A DNA stretch of 64,000 bases from the NCBI GenBank assembly GCA_900321965.1, contig ONYA01000006.1:51303-115302 (forward strand). The letters are read 5' to 3'. The notes under the pieces were generated by a model, which was not told the origin of the DNA, ran no database searches, and saw only the letters and a program-made list of their open reading frames with translations. The position numbers and the translations under genes are program-made. The first letter of the stretch is position 1, and every line of letters begins with the position of its first letter. This DNA comes from an uncultured Prevotellaceae bacterium. GTDB taxonomy: Bacteria > Bacteroidota > Bacteroidia > Bacteroidales > Bacteroidaceae. Positions 56,229 to 64,000 of this stretch are shown here, one piece after another.

Positions 56229-56267
56229 TGCGCAAAAGTAATCAACTTGAAGCAATCTGTAGAAGTT

Positions 56268-58604
56268 ATGAAGAGTAGACTATTCCTTATGCTGGCTGTG
56301 CTGACGTCTTTGGCTGGTATGGCACAAGCCCCGATGGTTGTCAGGACGGAGTCGGGACCGGTAAAGGGTATCGACCAGGAAGGATCGATGGCTTTTCTTG
56401 GTATTCCCTATGCGAAGGTGGAGCGTTTTATGCCGCCTAAGCCTGTGGACAAGTGGGATGTTGTCCGCGTGTGCGACCATTGGGGACCGCAGGCGATGCA
56501 GAACACGTGGGGGCGTAAGCTTAGCGAGGCAGAAATGTCGGAGCAATGCTGTGTGCTGAACGTGTGGACGACAAGCACCAAAGCCTCGAAGCCTGTGATG
56601 GTGTGGCTGCATGGAGGTGGCTTCGACTCAGGCACGTCGGCATGGAACCCGGGTATGCAGCTGGCCAAAAAGGATGTTGTCGTGGTGAGCGTGAACCACC
56701 GGCTTAATATCCTCGGCTTCCTTGACCTCTCAGTATGTGGTGAAAAGTATAAATACTCTGGCAATGTGGGGATGCTTGATGTGATACAGGCCTTGCAATG
56801 GGTGCAGAAGAATATCCGCCAGTTTGGTGGCGACCCTACGAACGTCACCATCTTCGGTGAGTCGGGTGGCGGCGGTAAGGTGGGTACGTTGCTCTGTATG
56901 CCGCAAGCCAAGGGACTCTTCCATAAGGCTATCATTATGAGCGGCACCATCCTTAACGTCAACACGAAGCAGATGACCGAAGAACTGGGACAGGCTGTAC
57001 TGAAGGAACTGAATATCGACGCTGCGCATATTGAAGACATAAAAACAGTTCCATACGATACACTCTACGCTGCTGGTCAGCGGGCTATGGCTGCCAGCAT
57101 CGGTACTCGGAAGCCCGGCACGCCGATGATGTGGGGCTTTGGTCCTACGCCCGATGGTGAGACACTGCTACAGCAGCCGTTCCAGCCGGGATTTGCCAGC
57201 ATCAGCGACAACATCCCTATCCTTATTGGCACGACGTTCAACGAGTTGCAGCGTCTGCGTTACGACCAGCCAATGACTCAGGATGAAGCCCGTCGCGAGT
57301 TGTTCAGGACCTTCGGCTTCGATGCCACTATCTATCTCAAGGCTTTTGATGAGGCTTATCCCGACCACTCGCCACAGGACCTGCTGAGCATCGACTGGCT
57401 ATTCCGTCCCAAGACCATCATTACCGCCGATGCCATCAGCACGACGCGTCAGGCCCCAACCTATATGTATATGTTCACCTGGCGGTCGCCTGTGAACAAG
57501 GGTAGCGTTCACGGTCACGAGCTGAAGTTTTGTTTCAATACGCTCCATCAGGTAGCCAACGAACTGCCGCAGCCGTCCGAGGCTGACCTTCGTCTGGCCG
57601 ACACTATGAGTAGCGTGTGGGCGCAGTTTGCCCACAACGGTAATCCTAACGTCGACGGTCTCCCTGCGTGGCATCCTTATACGGCAGAGAACGGCGAGCT
57701 GATGGTGTTTGACCATCAGTGTGTCATTCGCAATAATCCTGACCGCCGTCTGGAACAGATTATCGACAAGCATTGCTTCCAGCAACTCGACGATTTCCGT
57801 GCCCGTCAAAGCAGCCGGCAAATCAAGGTGGGCGATGTCACAATGACCGTCTATCCCACGAAGGGCGGGAAAATTATGTCGCTGAAATACAAAGGGCAGG
57901 AGGTCATCTCGCAACAGACGGCACCTGAATCCTTTGGAAGCACCTTCTGGACAAGTCCGCAAAAAGAGTGGAACTGGCCACCCGTTCAAGAGTTCGACAA
58001 GATGCCCTATCAGGTAGAGGAACTTGATGGCCGTCTCGTCATGACCAGCGAGGTGTCTGAAAAGCTGAAATACCGTGTCCGCAAGGCGATCAGCATCGAT
58101 GAGAAGGATAACTCAATCATCATCCACTATTCTATTATCAATGAGAGCGACGAGACGCGTCAGGTGGCCCCTTGGGAGATTACCCGTGTGGCCAACGAGG
58201 GTGGTGTCATCTTCTTCGATGCTCCTTTGGATGGCATTACGCCCACAGGCATGATGCCCTTCAAGTCTGCTCATGGTGCTGTGTGGTATCAGACGGACGA
58301 GACAGGCGAGAACCGCAAGATTAATGCCGACGGCAAGGGCTGGTATGCCTATTACAACAACGGCCTGCTGCTCCTGAAGATTTTCGACGACCTGACACCT
58401 TCTCAGCCTGCTCCTGGCGAAGCTGAGATACAGGTATACGTGAACCGCGGCAAGACCTTCATCGAACTGGAGAGTCAAGGTGCCTACACCACCCTAAAAC
58501 CTCACGAACAGCTTAATTGGACTGTTCGTTGGTACCTGCTGCCCGTAGCTGGCGCTCCCGAACCCTCAGCCGAGCTGATGAGAATTGTCAGAAACAAATT
58601 GTAA
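56268..58604 (+). CDS. Type-B carboxylesterase fused to a DUF4380-like domain
   Basis: 778 residues from the ATG at 56268, which opens a signal peptide (MKSRLFLMLAVLTSLAGMAQ). The type-B esterase (about 20-520) has the oxyanion-hole region VWLHGGGFDSGT, the nucleophile S199 in FGESGGGGKVG, and a candidate His in SVHGHELKFCF. The last 250 residues (IKVGDVTMTVYPTKGGKIMS to the end) form a galactose-mutarotase-like beta-sandwich resembling DUF4380. The fusion is unusual. It may cut ester groups on polysaccharides. murQ follows at once. Confidence 0.8.
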   Translation: MKSRLFLMLAVLTSLAGMAQAPMVVRTESGPVKGIDQEGSMAFLGIPYAKVERFMPPKPVDKWDVVRVCDHWGPQAMQNTWGRKLSEAEMSEQCCVLNVWTTSTKASKPVMVWLHGGGFDSGTSAWNPGMQLAKKDVVVVSVNHRLNILGFLDLSVCGEKYKYSGNVGMLDVIQALQWVQKNIRQFGGDPTNVTIFGESGGGGKVGTLLCMPQAKGLFHKAIIMSGTILNVNTKQMTEELGQAVLKELNIDAAHIEDIKTVPYDTLYAAGQRAMAASIGTRKPGTPMMWGFGPTPDGETLLQQPFQPGFASISDNIPILIGTTFNELQRLRYDQPMTQDEARRELFRTFGFDATIYLKAFDEAYPDHSPQDLLSIDWLFRPKTIITADAISTTRQAPTYMYMFTWRSPVNKGSVHGHELKFCFNTLHQVANELPQPSEADLRLADTMSSVWAQFAHNGNPNVDGLPAWHPYTAENGELMVFDHQCVIRNNPDRRLEQIIDKHCFQQLDDFRARQSSRQIKVGDVTMTVYPTKGGKIMSLKYKGQEVISQQTAPESFGSTFWTSPQKEWNWPPVQEFDKMPYQVEELDGRLVMTSEVSEKLKYRVRKAISIDEKDNSIIIHYSIINESDETRQVAPWEITRVANEGGVIFFDAPLDGITPTGMMPFKSAHGAVWYQTDETGENRKINADGKGWYAYYNNGLLLLKIFDDLTPSQPAPGEAEIQVYVNRGKTFIELESQGAYTTLKPHEQLNWTVRWYLLPVAGAPEPSAELMRIVRNKL

Positions 58605-58629
58605 AACAGATTTTTCTTTTTTTGCAGCC

Positions 58630-59454
58630 GTGACGCAAGAAGATAAGATTACCGAACAGCCCTCACGCTACGATCATCTCGAACAGATGCCCATAGCAGA
58701 ACTGCTGCAGCACATCAACGAAGAGGATACGCTGGTGGCTGAGGCTGTGCAAAAGGCGCTGCCGCAGATTGAGGCTCTGGTGGAAGCCATTGAGCCGAGG
58801 ATGAAGCGTGGTGGCCGGTTGTTCTATGTGGGTGCAGGCACCAGCGGTCGCCTGGGCGTCCTCGATGCCAGCGAACTGCCACCAACGTTTGGCGTGCCTG
58901 CCGACTGGGTTGTCGGTATTATCGCCGGAGGCGACGAAGCACTGCGCTGTGCCGTCGAGAAAGCCGAAGACGATGCCGAGCAAGGCTGGTGTGACTTGTC
59001 CGCTGTGCTGCTGCGGCGCAGCAGCGACAGCTCCAACGACTCCGTCATAGGCATCGCCGCTTCCGGCACCACCCCCTACGTTATCGGTGCCGTCAGCGAG
59101 GCGCGGAAGCACGGACTGCTGACGGGTTGCATCACCAGCAACCCCCATTCGCCGTTGGCCGATGCAGTCGACTATCCCGTTGAGACCATCGTTGGTCCTG
59201 AGTTTGTGACGGGCAGCAGCCGCATGAAGAGCGGGACGGCGCAGAAGATGGTACTCAACATGATTTCCACAACCCTGATGATTCGTATGGGACGCGTTGA
59301 GGGAAACCGTATGGTCAAGATGCAGCTGACCAATGCGAAGCTTGTCGACCGTGGCACGCGAATGATACAGGAGACGCTCGGCATCCCCTACGACGAGGCC
59401 GAGCGTCTCCTGTTGCAGACTGGTAGTGTAGACCGCGTGCTTAGTGAGCCATAA
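58630..59454 (+). CDS. murQ: N-acetylmuramic acid 6-phosphate etherase
   Basis: 274 residues from the GTG at 58630; a TTG at 58585 would overlap the esterase end and add 15 residues that do not fit the family (which begins near ITEQPSRYDHLE), so GTG is my choice. The SIS domain has GAGTSGRLGVLDASELPPTF (sugar-phosphate binding) and the catalytic Glu region around GDEALRCAVEKAEDD. The later GSSRMKSGTAQKMVLNMIST is the family signature. It cuts the lactyl ether of MurNAc-6-P to GlcNAc-6-P for cell-wall recycling. Its end overlaps the convergent gene at 59441 by 14 bases. Confidence 0.92.
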   Translation: MTQEDKITEQPSRYDHLEQMPIAELLQHINEEDTLVAEAVQKALPQIEALVEAIEPRMKRGGRLFYVGAGTSGRLGVLDASELPPTFGVPADWVVGIIAGGDEALRCAVEKAEDDAEQGWCDLSAVLLRRSSDSSNDSVIGIAASGTTPYVIGAVSEARKHGLLTGCITSNPHSPLADAVDYPVETIVGPEFVTGSSRMKSGTAQKMVLNMISTTLMIRMGRVEGNRMVKMQLTNAKLVDRGTRMIQETLGIPYDEAERLLLQTGSVDRVLSEP

Positions 59455-60982
59455 GCTTGCTCGCTTCTTTCATGTATTTCTCGGTGAGCTTGTTGATGTA
59501 GTTCTGTGCGTTCTGTGCGGCCTTCGTCAATTTGCCGGTCTTCTTGTAGATTTCGTTGAAGGCCTTGTTCTGTTCGGTGAGGTTAGCCAGTACATTTTTG
59601 TAGGCTCCGCCATAGATCTCTAACAGATCCTCACGAGGCGGGTTCAGCGCTTCTATCGTCTTTAGGAGGTCGTGGAAATTCTTGTCCATTTCCTTATTGC
59701 GCTGGATAATCTCCTTATATATCTCTTTGGTATAGGTGTCGTTGCTGTAGTCGAAAGGCGAGTCTCCCTTGAGTCCTCCCAACAGCAGATAGGCGTTCTT
59801 GACATTCTCGACGCTCCATTCGAAAACTCGTCCCTTCTGCATGATTTCGGCTTGTTTCTGAGGCGAAATGGAATTTCTCCAGATTATTTTTGCATCACTG
59901 TCTGACGGGGTTATTACAGGCACCACTTGGGCTCCCCACTGGTTCTCGGGTTCTACAAACTCTACACCGTCGATTATTTGTACGGTGTCAGCAACGACCT
60001 CTTGGCCTGTGATATCGTCGTTTCCAGCACTTTGACGTGCATTCAGCAGGCTCTTGCCTGAGTAGCGACCCACACGGCGCTCGTAGTCCTGATCTCCGTC
60101 GAACCAGCCGTTATGAATGGTGATGTTATAGGTTTCGCCCGGTACGAAGTCGAGATTGATCCATGCAGGGCAGAGTTCTCCGTCGGGGAAGATGCAGCGC
60201 AAGCGGCCTACGCAGCGGTGGTCGAGTTCCGTCTGCCACTCAAAGCGCTTGTTGATGACGGGTACGCAGGCAATGTAGTCGTCGTCGCCGATGTTGGCGA
60301 GGTCGGCGCCCGTCTCAGCGATGTAGATGTTGTATAGCGAGTCCTTGATATTCTCGTCTACACGTCCCACAATCTTGAACGTCTTGGCGGTCGTGGCCCG
60401 GTTGCTGTTGAAGATGCCGGCGCTCATGTTCTGCTCGTAGTAGTCGGGGCGCAGCGAGGTGATCTCATAGATGGCGCCGAGGGCCTTGCTCTTGTTGTCG
60501 TTGAGCTCCCACTTGATGGCGTAGGCATCGCGCAGCATGGGGTTCTCCTGGTTCTTGGTGCAGAGTAGCCACATCTCCTCGTCCTTGCTCATACGGATGG
60601 GGTAGGTGGCGCTCTGTCCGTTTTCGTTGACGGCCTTCAGCGAGAACGTCTCATTGTTGCCGGGAGCCAGATGCAGTATCTGATAGCCCTTTGGCTCGTC
60701 CTTTCGGAATGCTTCGCCGATGACAGACATGTTCTGACGCACGGTGCCGGTGTTGACATTGGCGACAAAATACGTAATCTTGACGCTCGACTCAATCTGG
60801 TTGGTGTTGGGGTTCCTGTTCACCGAATAGACCTCTGGGGAAGGATTTCCCCACGACTTAATAAAATCCCAGAACAGGGCCTTGACGTTGTAAGGCGTAT
60901 TGTCGGTCTTGGCCTTCTGTTGGGCACTGGCGGTTAATGTTGCGCTGCAGGCAATGAGCAGCATGATGACGATGCGTTTCAT
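59441..60982 (-). CDS. Secreted protein of unknown function
   Basis: 513 residues. A signal peptide (1 to about 21, ATLTASAQQ) is followed by beta-rich segments to about residue 290 and a long helical C-terminal region (about 395-510, EIYKEIIQRNKEMDKNFHDL and later LTEKYMKEASKL) that may form coiled-coils. No catalytic motif is recognised. It is the third gene of a sigma/anti-sigma operon, 14 bases after the anti-sigma-like gene, so it may be a target or sensor of that system. A caspase- or DUF4831-type link cannot be shown by eye. Confidence 0.7.
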   Translation of the reverse strand: MKRIVIMLLIACSATLTASAQQKAKTDNTPYNVKALFWDFIKSWGNPSPEVYSVNRNPNTNQIESSVKITYFVANVNTGTVRQNMSVIGEAFRKDEPKGYQILHLAPGNNETFSLKAVNENGQSATYPIRMSKDEEMWLLCTKNQENPMLRDAYAIKWELNDNKSKALGAIYEITSLRPDYYEQNMSAGIFNSNRATTAKTFKIVGRVDENIKDSLYNIYIAETGADLANIGDDDYIACVPVINKRFEWQTELDHRCVGRLRCIFPDGELCPAWINLDFVPGETYNITIHNGWFDGDQDYERRVGRYSGKSLLNARQSAGNDDITGQEVVADTVQIIDGVEFVEPENQWGAQVVPVITPSDSDAKIIWRNSISPQKQAEIMQKGRVFEWSVENVKNAYLLLGGLKGDSPFDYSNDTYTKEIYKEIIQRNKEMDKNFHDLLKTIEALNPPREDLLEIYGGAYKNVLANLTEQNKAFNEIYKKTGKLTKAAQNAQNYINKLTEKYMKEASKLMAH

Positions 60983-60996
60983 AATGGTTAGTTTTT

Positions 60997-61680
60997 TTAT
61001 TCTTGTTGGGCTGTTTGTTGTAAGTTGTTCTTAGAGATTTCGAGTTCCAGTTCCACCCATTTCAGGTAGGCTTCGTTAGCCTGTTTGCGTAGCTGTGCCA
61101 ACTCTTCGGGGGTGTACTTGTAGTTCTCAGGACGGGTGATGGGTATGTCGTGCTCCGTCAGCGTCTTCGTCCCGCTCTTGGCGCTTGGCATAGCGGCTTG
61201 GGCTAACTCTCCTTGTGGCTGGGCAGGTGTCTCTTTCACCGCTTCTTCCACAGGTGCTGCTTGCTGGGCCACTAAGTGACGTTCGCTGATAGTTGGGCGA
61301 CGCACCTGCTTCTTGCGTTTCTCCGGAACGCTCTGCTCCTTCTTGGGCTCTGCTTTTTGGGGCGCCTTGGGCTGGGGGGCTTCCTTCTTAGGCTTCACTT
61401 CTTTTCGCTCCACTTTGGCCGTGACTTTCTCTTTCGTCGTGTCCTTTTGCTGTGTCAGCAGTAGCACCATCACACCAGCCACGCAGGCTGCCGCTACCCA
61501 CGGCCAAAGCCTCCGGATCTTGCTGTGACTACTCCCCTCCGTGACATGAAGATGGGCCTTTCCCATCACCCTGGCGTTCAGGTCGGCTGGCATCTGCGGC
61601 AGCTCGGCCTCGTCAAGCCTGAGGGCGTCGCGCAGGGCGCTGTCCAGCTGTCGTAAGGTGTTAAGTTCCTCTTCTATCAT
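60997..61680 (-). CDS. Anti-sigma-like single-span membrane protein
   Basis: 227 residues. A short cytoplasmic N-terminal helix region (1-60, MIEEELNTLRQLDSALRDAL), one span at about 63-80 (LWPWVAAACVAGVMVLLLTQ), then a long Lys/Pro/Glu-rich periplasmic tail (KPKKEAPQPKAPQKAEPKKE) and a helical end. The arrangement (sigma gene overlapping by ATGA, one span) fits an anti-sigma factor, but there is no zinc-binding HxxxCxxC motif. The tail resembles spacers that cross peptidoglycan. Confidence 0.7.
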   Translation of the reverse strand: MIEEELNTLRQLDSALRDALRLDEAELPQMPADLNARVMGKAHLHVTEGSSHSKIRRLWPWVAAACVAGVMVLLLTQQKDTTKEKVTAKVERKEVKPKKEAPQPKAPQKAEPKKEQSVPEKRKKQVRRPTISERHLVAQQAAPVEEAVKETPAQPQGELAQAAMPSAKSGTKTLTEHDIPITRPENYKYTPEELAQLRKQANEAYLKWVELELEISKNNLQQTAQQE

Positions 61681-62234
61681 GATTGTAGCATTTTAATGAT
61701 TTTGTATAGTTTCTTTCTCGTTCTGCACAGTTTCGAAGCCACCGTAGTAGGTATCGACTCCGTCACGTAAGCAATCTCCTTCAGACTCATTTCCTCGTAG
61801 TAGAACATCGTGACGATGGCCCGTTCGTCGGGTGGCAGGTGCTTCAGGGCTGCCCTGATGAGTTGCACTGTCTCGGCATTGGGCCGTCCGAAAGTCTCGT
61901 TCACCTCGGCATCCGACAGCTTGTCGGCTTCGCCGTTGCGGTCTTCGTAGTAGACCACTGGCTGGCTCTTCCGTCTCAGGTAGCTGATGGCCTCATTGTA
62001 AGCGATGCGCGAGATCCACGTCTTGAGTGCCGACCGTTCGGCGTCATACTCCCCGATGTGGGCGAAGACCTTGATGAAGACATCCTGATACACCTCTTCG
62101 GCATTCTCAACGCCAGGCACCAGTCTTGCCACTTGTGCAAAGACGTCGCGGCCGTAGCGGTCGAGCATTGCTCGCTGTGCTTTGGGGCTTTGCTTGCGCA
62201 GTCCCTCTATCAGGTCTATGTCGGTTTCGGTCAT
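61677..62234 (-). CDS. ECF-type RNA polymerase sigma factor
   Basis: 185 residues. Region 2: VARLVPGVENAEEVYQDVFI and AERSALKTWISRIAYNEAIS; region 4: MSLKEIAYVTESIPTTVASK as the helix-turn-helix. It overlaps the anti-sigma-like gene by 4 bases. With the secreted protein it forms a three-gene operon. A 7-base inverted repeat lies just upstream. It is distinct from the ECF gene at 51904. Confidence 0.9.
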   Translation of the reverse strand: MTETDIDLIEGLRKQSPKAQRAMLDRYGRDVFAQVARLVPGVENAEEVYQDVFIKVFAHIGEYDAERSALKTWISRIAYNEAISYLRRKSQPVVYYEDRNGEADKLSDAEVNETFGRPNAETVQLIRAALKHLPPDERAIVTMFYYEEMSLKEIAYVTESIPTTVASKLCRTRKKLYKIIKMLQS

Positions 62235-62244
62235 GATTGATTTG

Positions 62245-62272
62245 GTCTTCTACTTATATATACGCAGAAGAC
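62245..62272. promoter_or_regulatory. Inverted repeat upstream of the second ECF operon
   Basis: GTCTTCT (62245-62251) and AGAAGAC (62266-62272) flank a 14-base A+T-rich centre, 10 bases from the ATG. It could be an operator or small hairpin. No standard -7 box is seen, so the gene may use a self-controlled promoter. Confidence 0.35.
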
Positions 62273-62319
62273 AACAGAAACATTGCAACGAGAAAGAAAA
62301 AATTTTTAAGAGGCCGGTT

Positions 62320-64000
62320 TTACTCCTGGAAACTGTCGAAGTTCCGCTGCTCGTCGTCGGTACCGCGCTCGTCGTCATCGTCGTCGCGCTTTTTCTTCTT
62401 GTTTCCTGCCATATTGCCGAAGTTCCACGTCAGTGTGAAGTTCACGCGGGGGTCGCGCCAGTTCTCCTGATACCGCGTAAAAGTGTCTGACGACGTGTAG
62501 GTCTTCCAGTGGCGGGTGTTGAACACGTCGCGCCAGTTGATGGCCAGTGCCAGTGCCTTGTTGAAGAACGTTTTCCTGAGTCCTAAGTCGAGCGAGCCGT
62601 TAGCCTTGCGGTAGCCCTGGGTGATGACGCCGCGCGAGCGGTAGTTGCCCGTTGCCTGCAGCGAGATGTCGTAGGGCAGTATGAACGATGCCAGCAGGCG
62701 TGCGTCCCATGAGAAATTCTCGTCGCTCTGGCCGGTGATGTTCTGACCGTTGATGACGTAGCTGAAGCCGTCGAGCTTGTAGTAGTAGCCGTTGACGGTG
62801 GTCGTCAGGTCGAGGATGCGGAAGAGCTTGTCTTTCAGTATCAGCTCGGCACCCGCCCGCTGGTTCTTGGCAACGTTCTCGTTGGTGGAGTACATCACGC
62901 CGTCGGCACCCTGATAGCGTATGCGCTGTATGACGTCGGTCGTCGGGCGGTAGTAGGTCGAGATGCTCAGCGTGTGTTCGGGCCACGTCTTGAGGAAGTT
63001 CAGCGAGAACGAGTTCGAGAACTCCGGCGTCAGTTCGGGGTTGCCGAACTCCACCATCGTGGCGTCGCGCGTGTTCTTGAAGGAGTTGAGCTGTCCGCCC
63101 CAGGGCCGGCGCAGGCGCCGTGTGTAGTTCAGCTGCAGCTGGGCCGTCTCCGTCAGTTCGTAGCTCAGGAAGAGCGAGGGGAAGAGCTGGAAGTAGTCCT
63201 TCTTGAAGGCCGGGTCCTTCGCCTTCACGCCGTGCTCCTGGTCCCAGTCGTAGCTCTCGGTGTTGACGCGCCAGTATTCGCCGCGTAGTCCGGCCATGAC
63301 GCCGAGGCGTTTCCACAGCTTGGTGTTCAGCGTCAGGTAGAGGGCGTGGATGTTGTTGTCGTAGATGAAGCGGTTGTAGTACACCTTGTCCTCCTGCTGG
63401 TTCTTGCCGTCCCAGCTGTAGCGGTCAATCCACGACTCCTGCGGCGTGTTCTCGTGCGAGAAGTTGCCGTTGTAGCCTGCTTCGAGCTTCAGGTTGTCGG
63501 TCATCTGGTTCTCGTACTCCAGCTTCGTCTCGTAACCTGTGTTGTTGATGTATGCCGGCCGGTATTGGTAGCTGGCGCTGTCGAGCGAGCCGTCCATATA
63601 GACCGTGCGGTCCTGGTAGATGTTGCTGTTGTCGCTCTTCCACTTGTCGGCCGAGAAGATGAACTTCAGCTTGTGCTTGTCGCTCCAGTTGTGGTCGTAG
63701 CCTATCTCGCCGTGGTACATGTGGTTGTCGCCGTCGCCACTGGTGCGGCGGGTCATGGTGTAGGTGTCCTGCGGTGCACCGATGGTGCCGTAGTGGTAGG
63801 GCGTCTCGTTGTCGCTCTTGCGGTTGCCCTGCATGGTCATGCCGCTCACGGTGATGTCGTCCTTCGCCGTGAGGTGCCACGTCAGTCCGACACGGGCGAA
63901 GAGTCCGCCGCCACGGCCTGTGTCCTCGCTGTGGTAGCGCTGGTACTGGCGCGTCTGCAGGTACTCCTGTTCGCTCTCTGAGCCGCCGCCGCCGCGACGG
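62320..64000 (-). CDS. Outer membrane beta-barrel protein, TonB-receptor-like, 5' end outside the window
   Basis: At least 560 residues; the frame is open to the window edge. The part seen is mostly beta-barrel strands of the outer-membrane beta-barrel type 3 family (WHLTAKDDITVSG, GLRGEYWRVNTESYDWDQEH, LQLNYTRRLRRP, NPELTPEFSNSFSLNFLKTW). The last residues are unusual: after the strand FTLTWNFGNM comes a polar tail KKKKRDDDDDERGTDDEQRN, so the protein does not end in an aromatic barrel residue. The missing 5' part should hold a regulatory-like domain and plug. It probably imports or anchors a ligand at the outer membrane. Confidence 0.82.
   Translation of the reverse strand, partial: RRGGGGSESEQEYLQTRQYQRYHSEDTGRGGGLFARVGLTWHLTAKDDITVSGMTMQGNRKSDNETPYHYGTIGAPQDTYTMTRRTSGDGDNHMYHGEIGYDHNWSDKHKLKFIFSADKWKSDNSNIYQDRTVYMDGSLDSASYQYRPAYINNTGYETKLEYENQMTDNLKLEAGYNGNFSHENTPQESWIDRYSWDGKNQQEDKVYYNRFIYDNNIHALYLTLNTKLWKRLGVMAGLRGEYWRVNTESYDWDQEHGVKAKDPAFKKDYFQLFPSLFLSYELTETAQLQLNYTRRLRRPWGGQLNSFKNTRDATMVEFGNPELTPEFSNSFSLNFLKTWPEHTLSISTYYRPTTDVIQRIRYQGADGVMYSTNENVAKNQRAGAELILKDKLFRILDLTTTVNGYYYKLDGFSYVINGQNITGQSDENFSWDARLLASFILPYDISLQATGNYRSRGVITQGYRKANGSLDLGLRKTFFNKALALAINWRDVFNTRHWKTYTSSDTFTRYQENWRDPRVNFTLTWNFGNMAGNKKKKRDDDDDERGTDDEQRNFDSFQE

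Overview
The window looks like chromosomal DNA from a Bacteroidales bacterium, most likely Prevotella or a close relative. The lines of evidence are: promoters of the Bacteroidetes type (TTTG, about 20 bases, TAnnTTTG) before many genes; BspA-like leucine-rich proteins and a C10 (interpain/streptopain-like) protease; surface proteins ending in a GxYxVNGRKVVxK-like tail; carboxypeptidase-regulatory-like and TonB-type outer-membrane proteins; a three-subunit fumarate reductase operon; and several enzymes for plant cell-wall polysaccharides. Two perfect parS sites beside mnmG suggest the window lies near the chromosome origin.

Layout. 1-3.3 kb: divergent GH43 and GH28 glycan hydrolases, then an envelope protein. 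3.3-12 kb: a nested inverted-repeat element, then bcp, a SNF2 helicase, an unknown 630-residue partner and mutS. 12-16.3 kb: a mosaic BspA-like surface protein, a structured intergenic region, and a zeta-toxin-like kinase with a small overlapping partner. 16.4-25.9 kb (minus strand): lgt, an AAA-ATPase/nuclease-like protein, a chimeric gene carrying the 3' end of ychF, a C10 peptidase, ychF, a lipoprotein and polA. 26-34.8 kb: polyprenyl synthase, then a long minus-strand housekeeping series (mnmG, apt, uvrC, dtd, a membrane protein, mazG-like, deoC) with parS sites between mnmG and apt and between apt and uvrC, then a divergent SPOUT rRNA methyltransferase. 34.9-38.5 kb: the frdCAB operon, with an unexpected 63-codon membrane-protein gene between frdA and frdB and a frame-breaking deletion in frdB. 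38.6-42.9 kb: an alkylation-repair pair (MGMT-like and AlkZ-related), an EamA exporter, and two REP-associated (Y1/HUH) transposases with palindromic repeats. 43-49.4 kb: a GH30 glycanase with lectin domains, a sensor-kinase-like protein without the phospho-acceptor His, a truncated symporter and a DHH-family lipoprotein. 49.4-64 kb: fhs, two ECF sigma modules, a CE1-type esterase, a broken GH43, a bile-acid-symporter homologue, pgeF, a carboxylesterase, murQ, a secreted protein of unknown role, and a partial outer-membrane beta-barrel protein.

How the genes work together. GH43, GH28, GH30, the CE1-type esterase and the type-B carboxylesterase point to breakdown of pectin side chains, arabinan/galactan and esterified hemicellulose. 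frdCAB fits anaerobic fumarate respiration. mutS, uvrC, polA, MGMT and the AlkZ-related protein cover DNA repair.

The most unusual signals are: (1) two REP-type transposases that each carry their own palindromic DNA, translated in frame, at the same loop between the HUH and Tyr motifs, with a related palindrome also translated inside mnmG; (2) parS sites filling the tiny gaps around apt; (3) the ychF/AAA-ATPase chimera; (4) the extra small gene and the broken frdB in the frd operon; (5) three intergenic regions built of inverted arrays of short tandem repeats. All function calls are made from sequence motifs by eye, without database searches.
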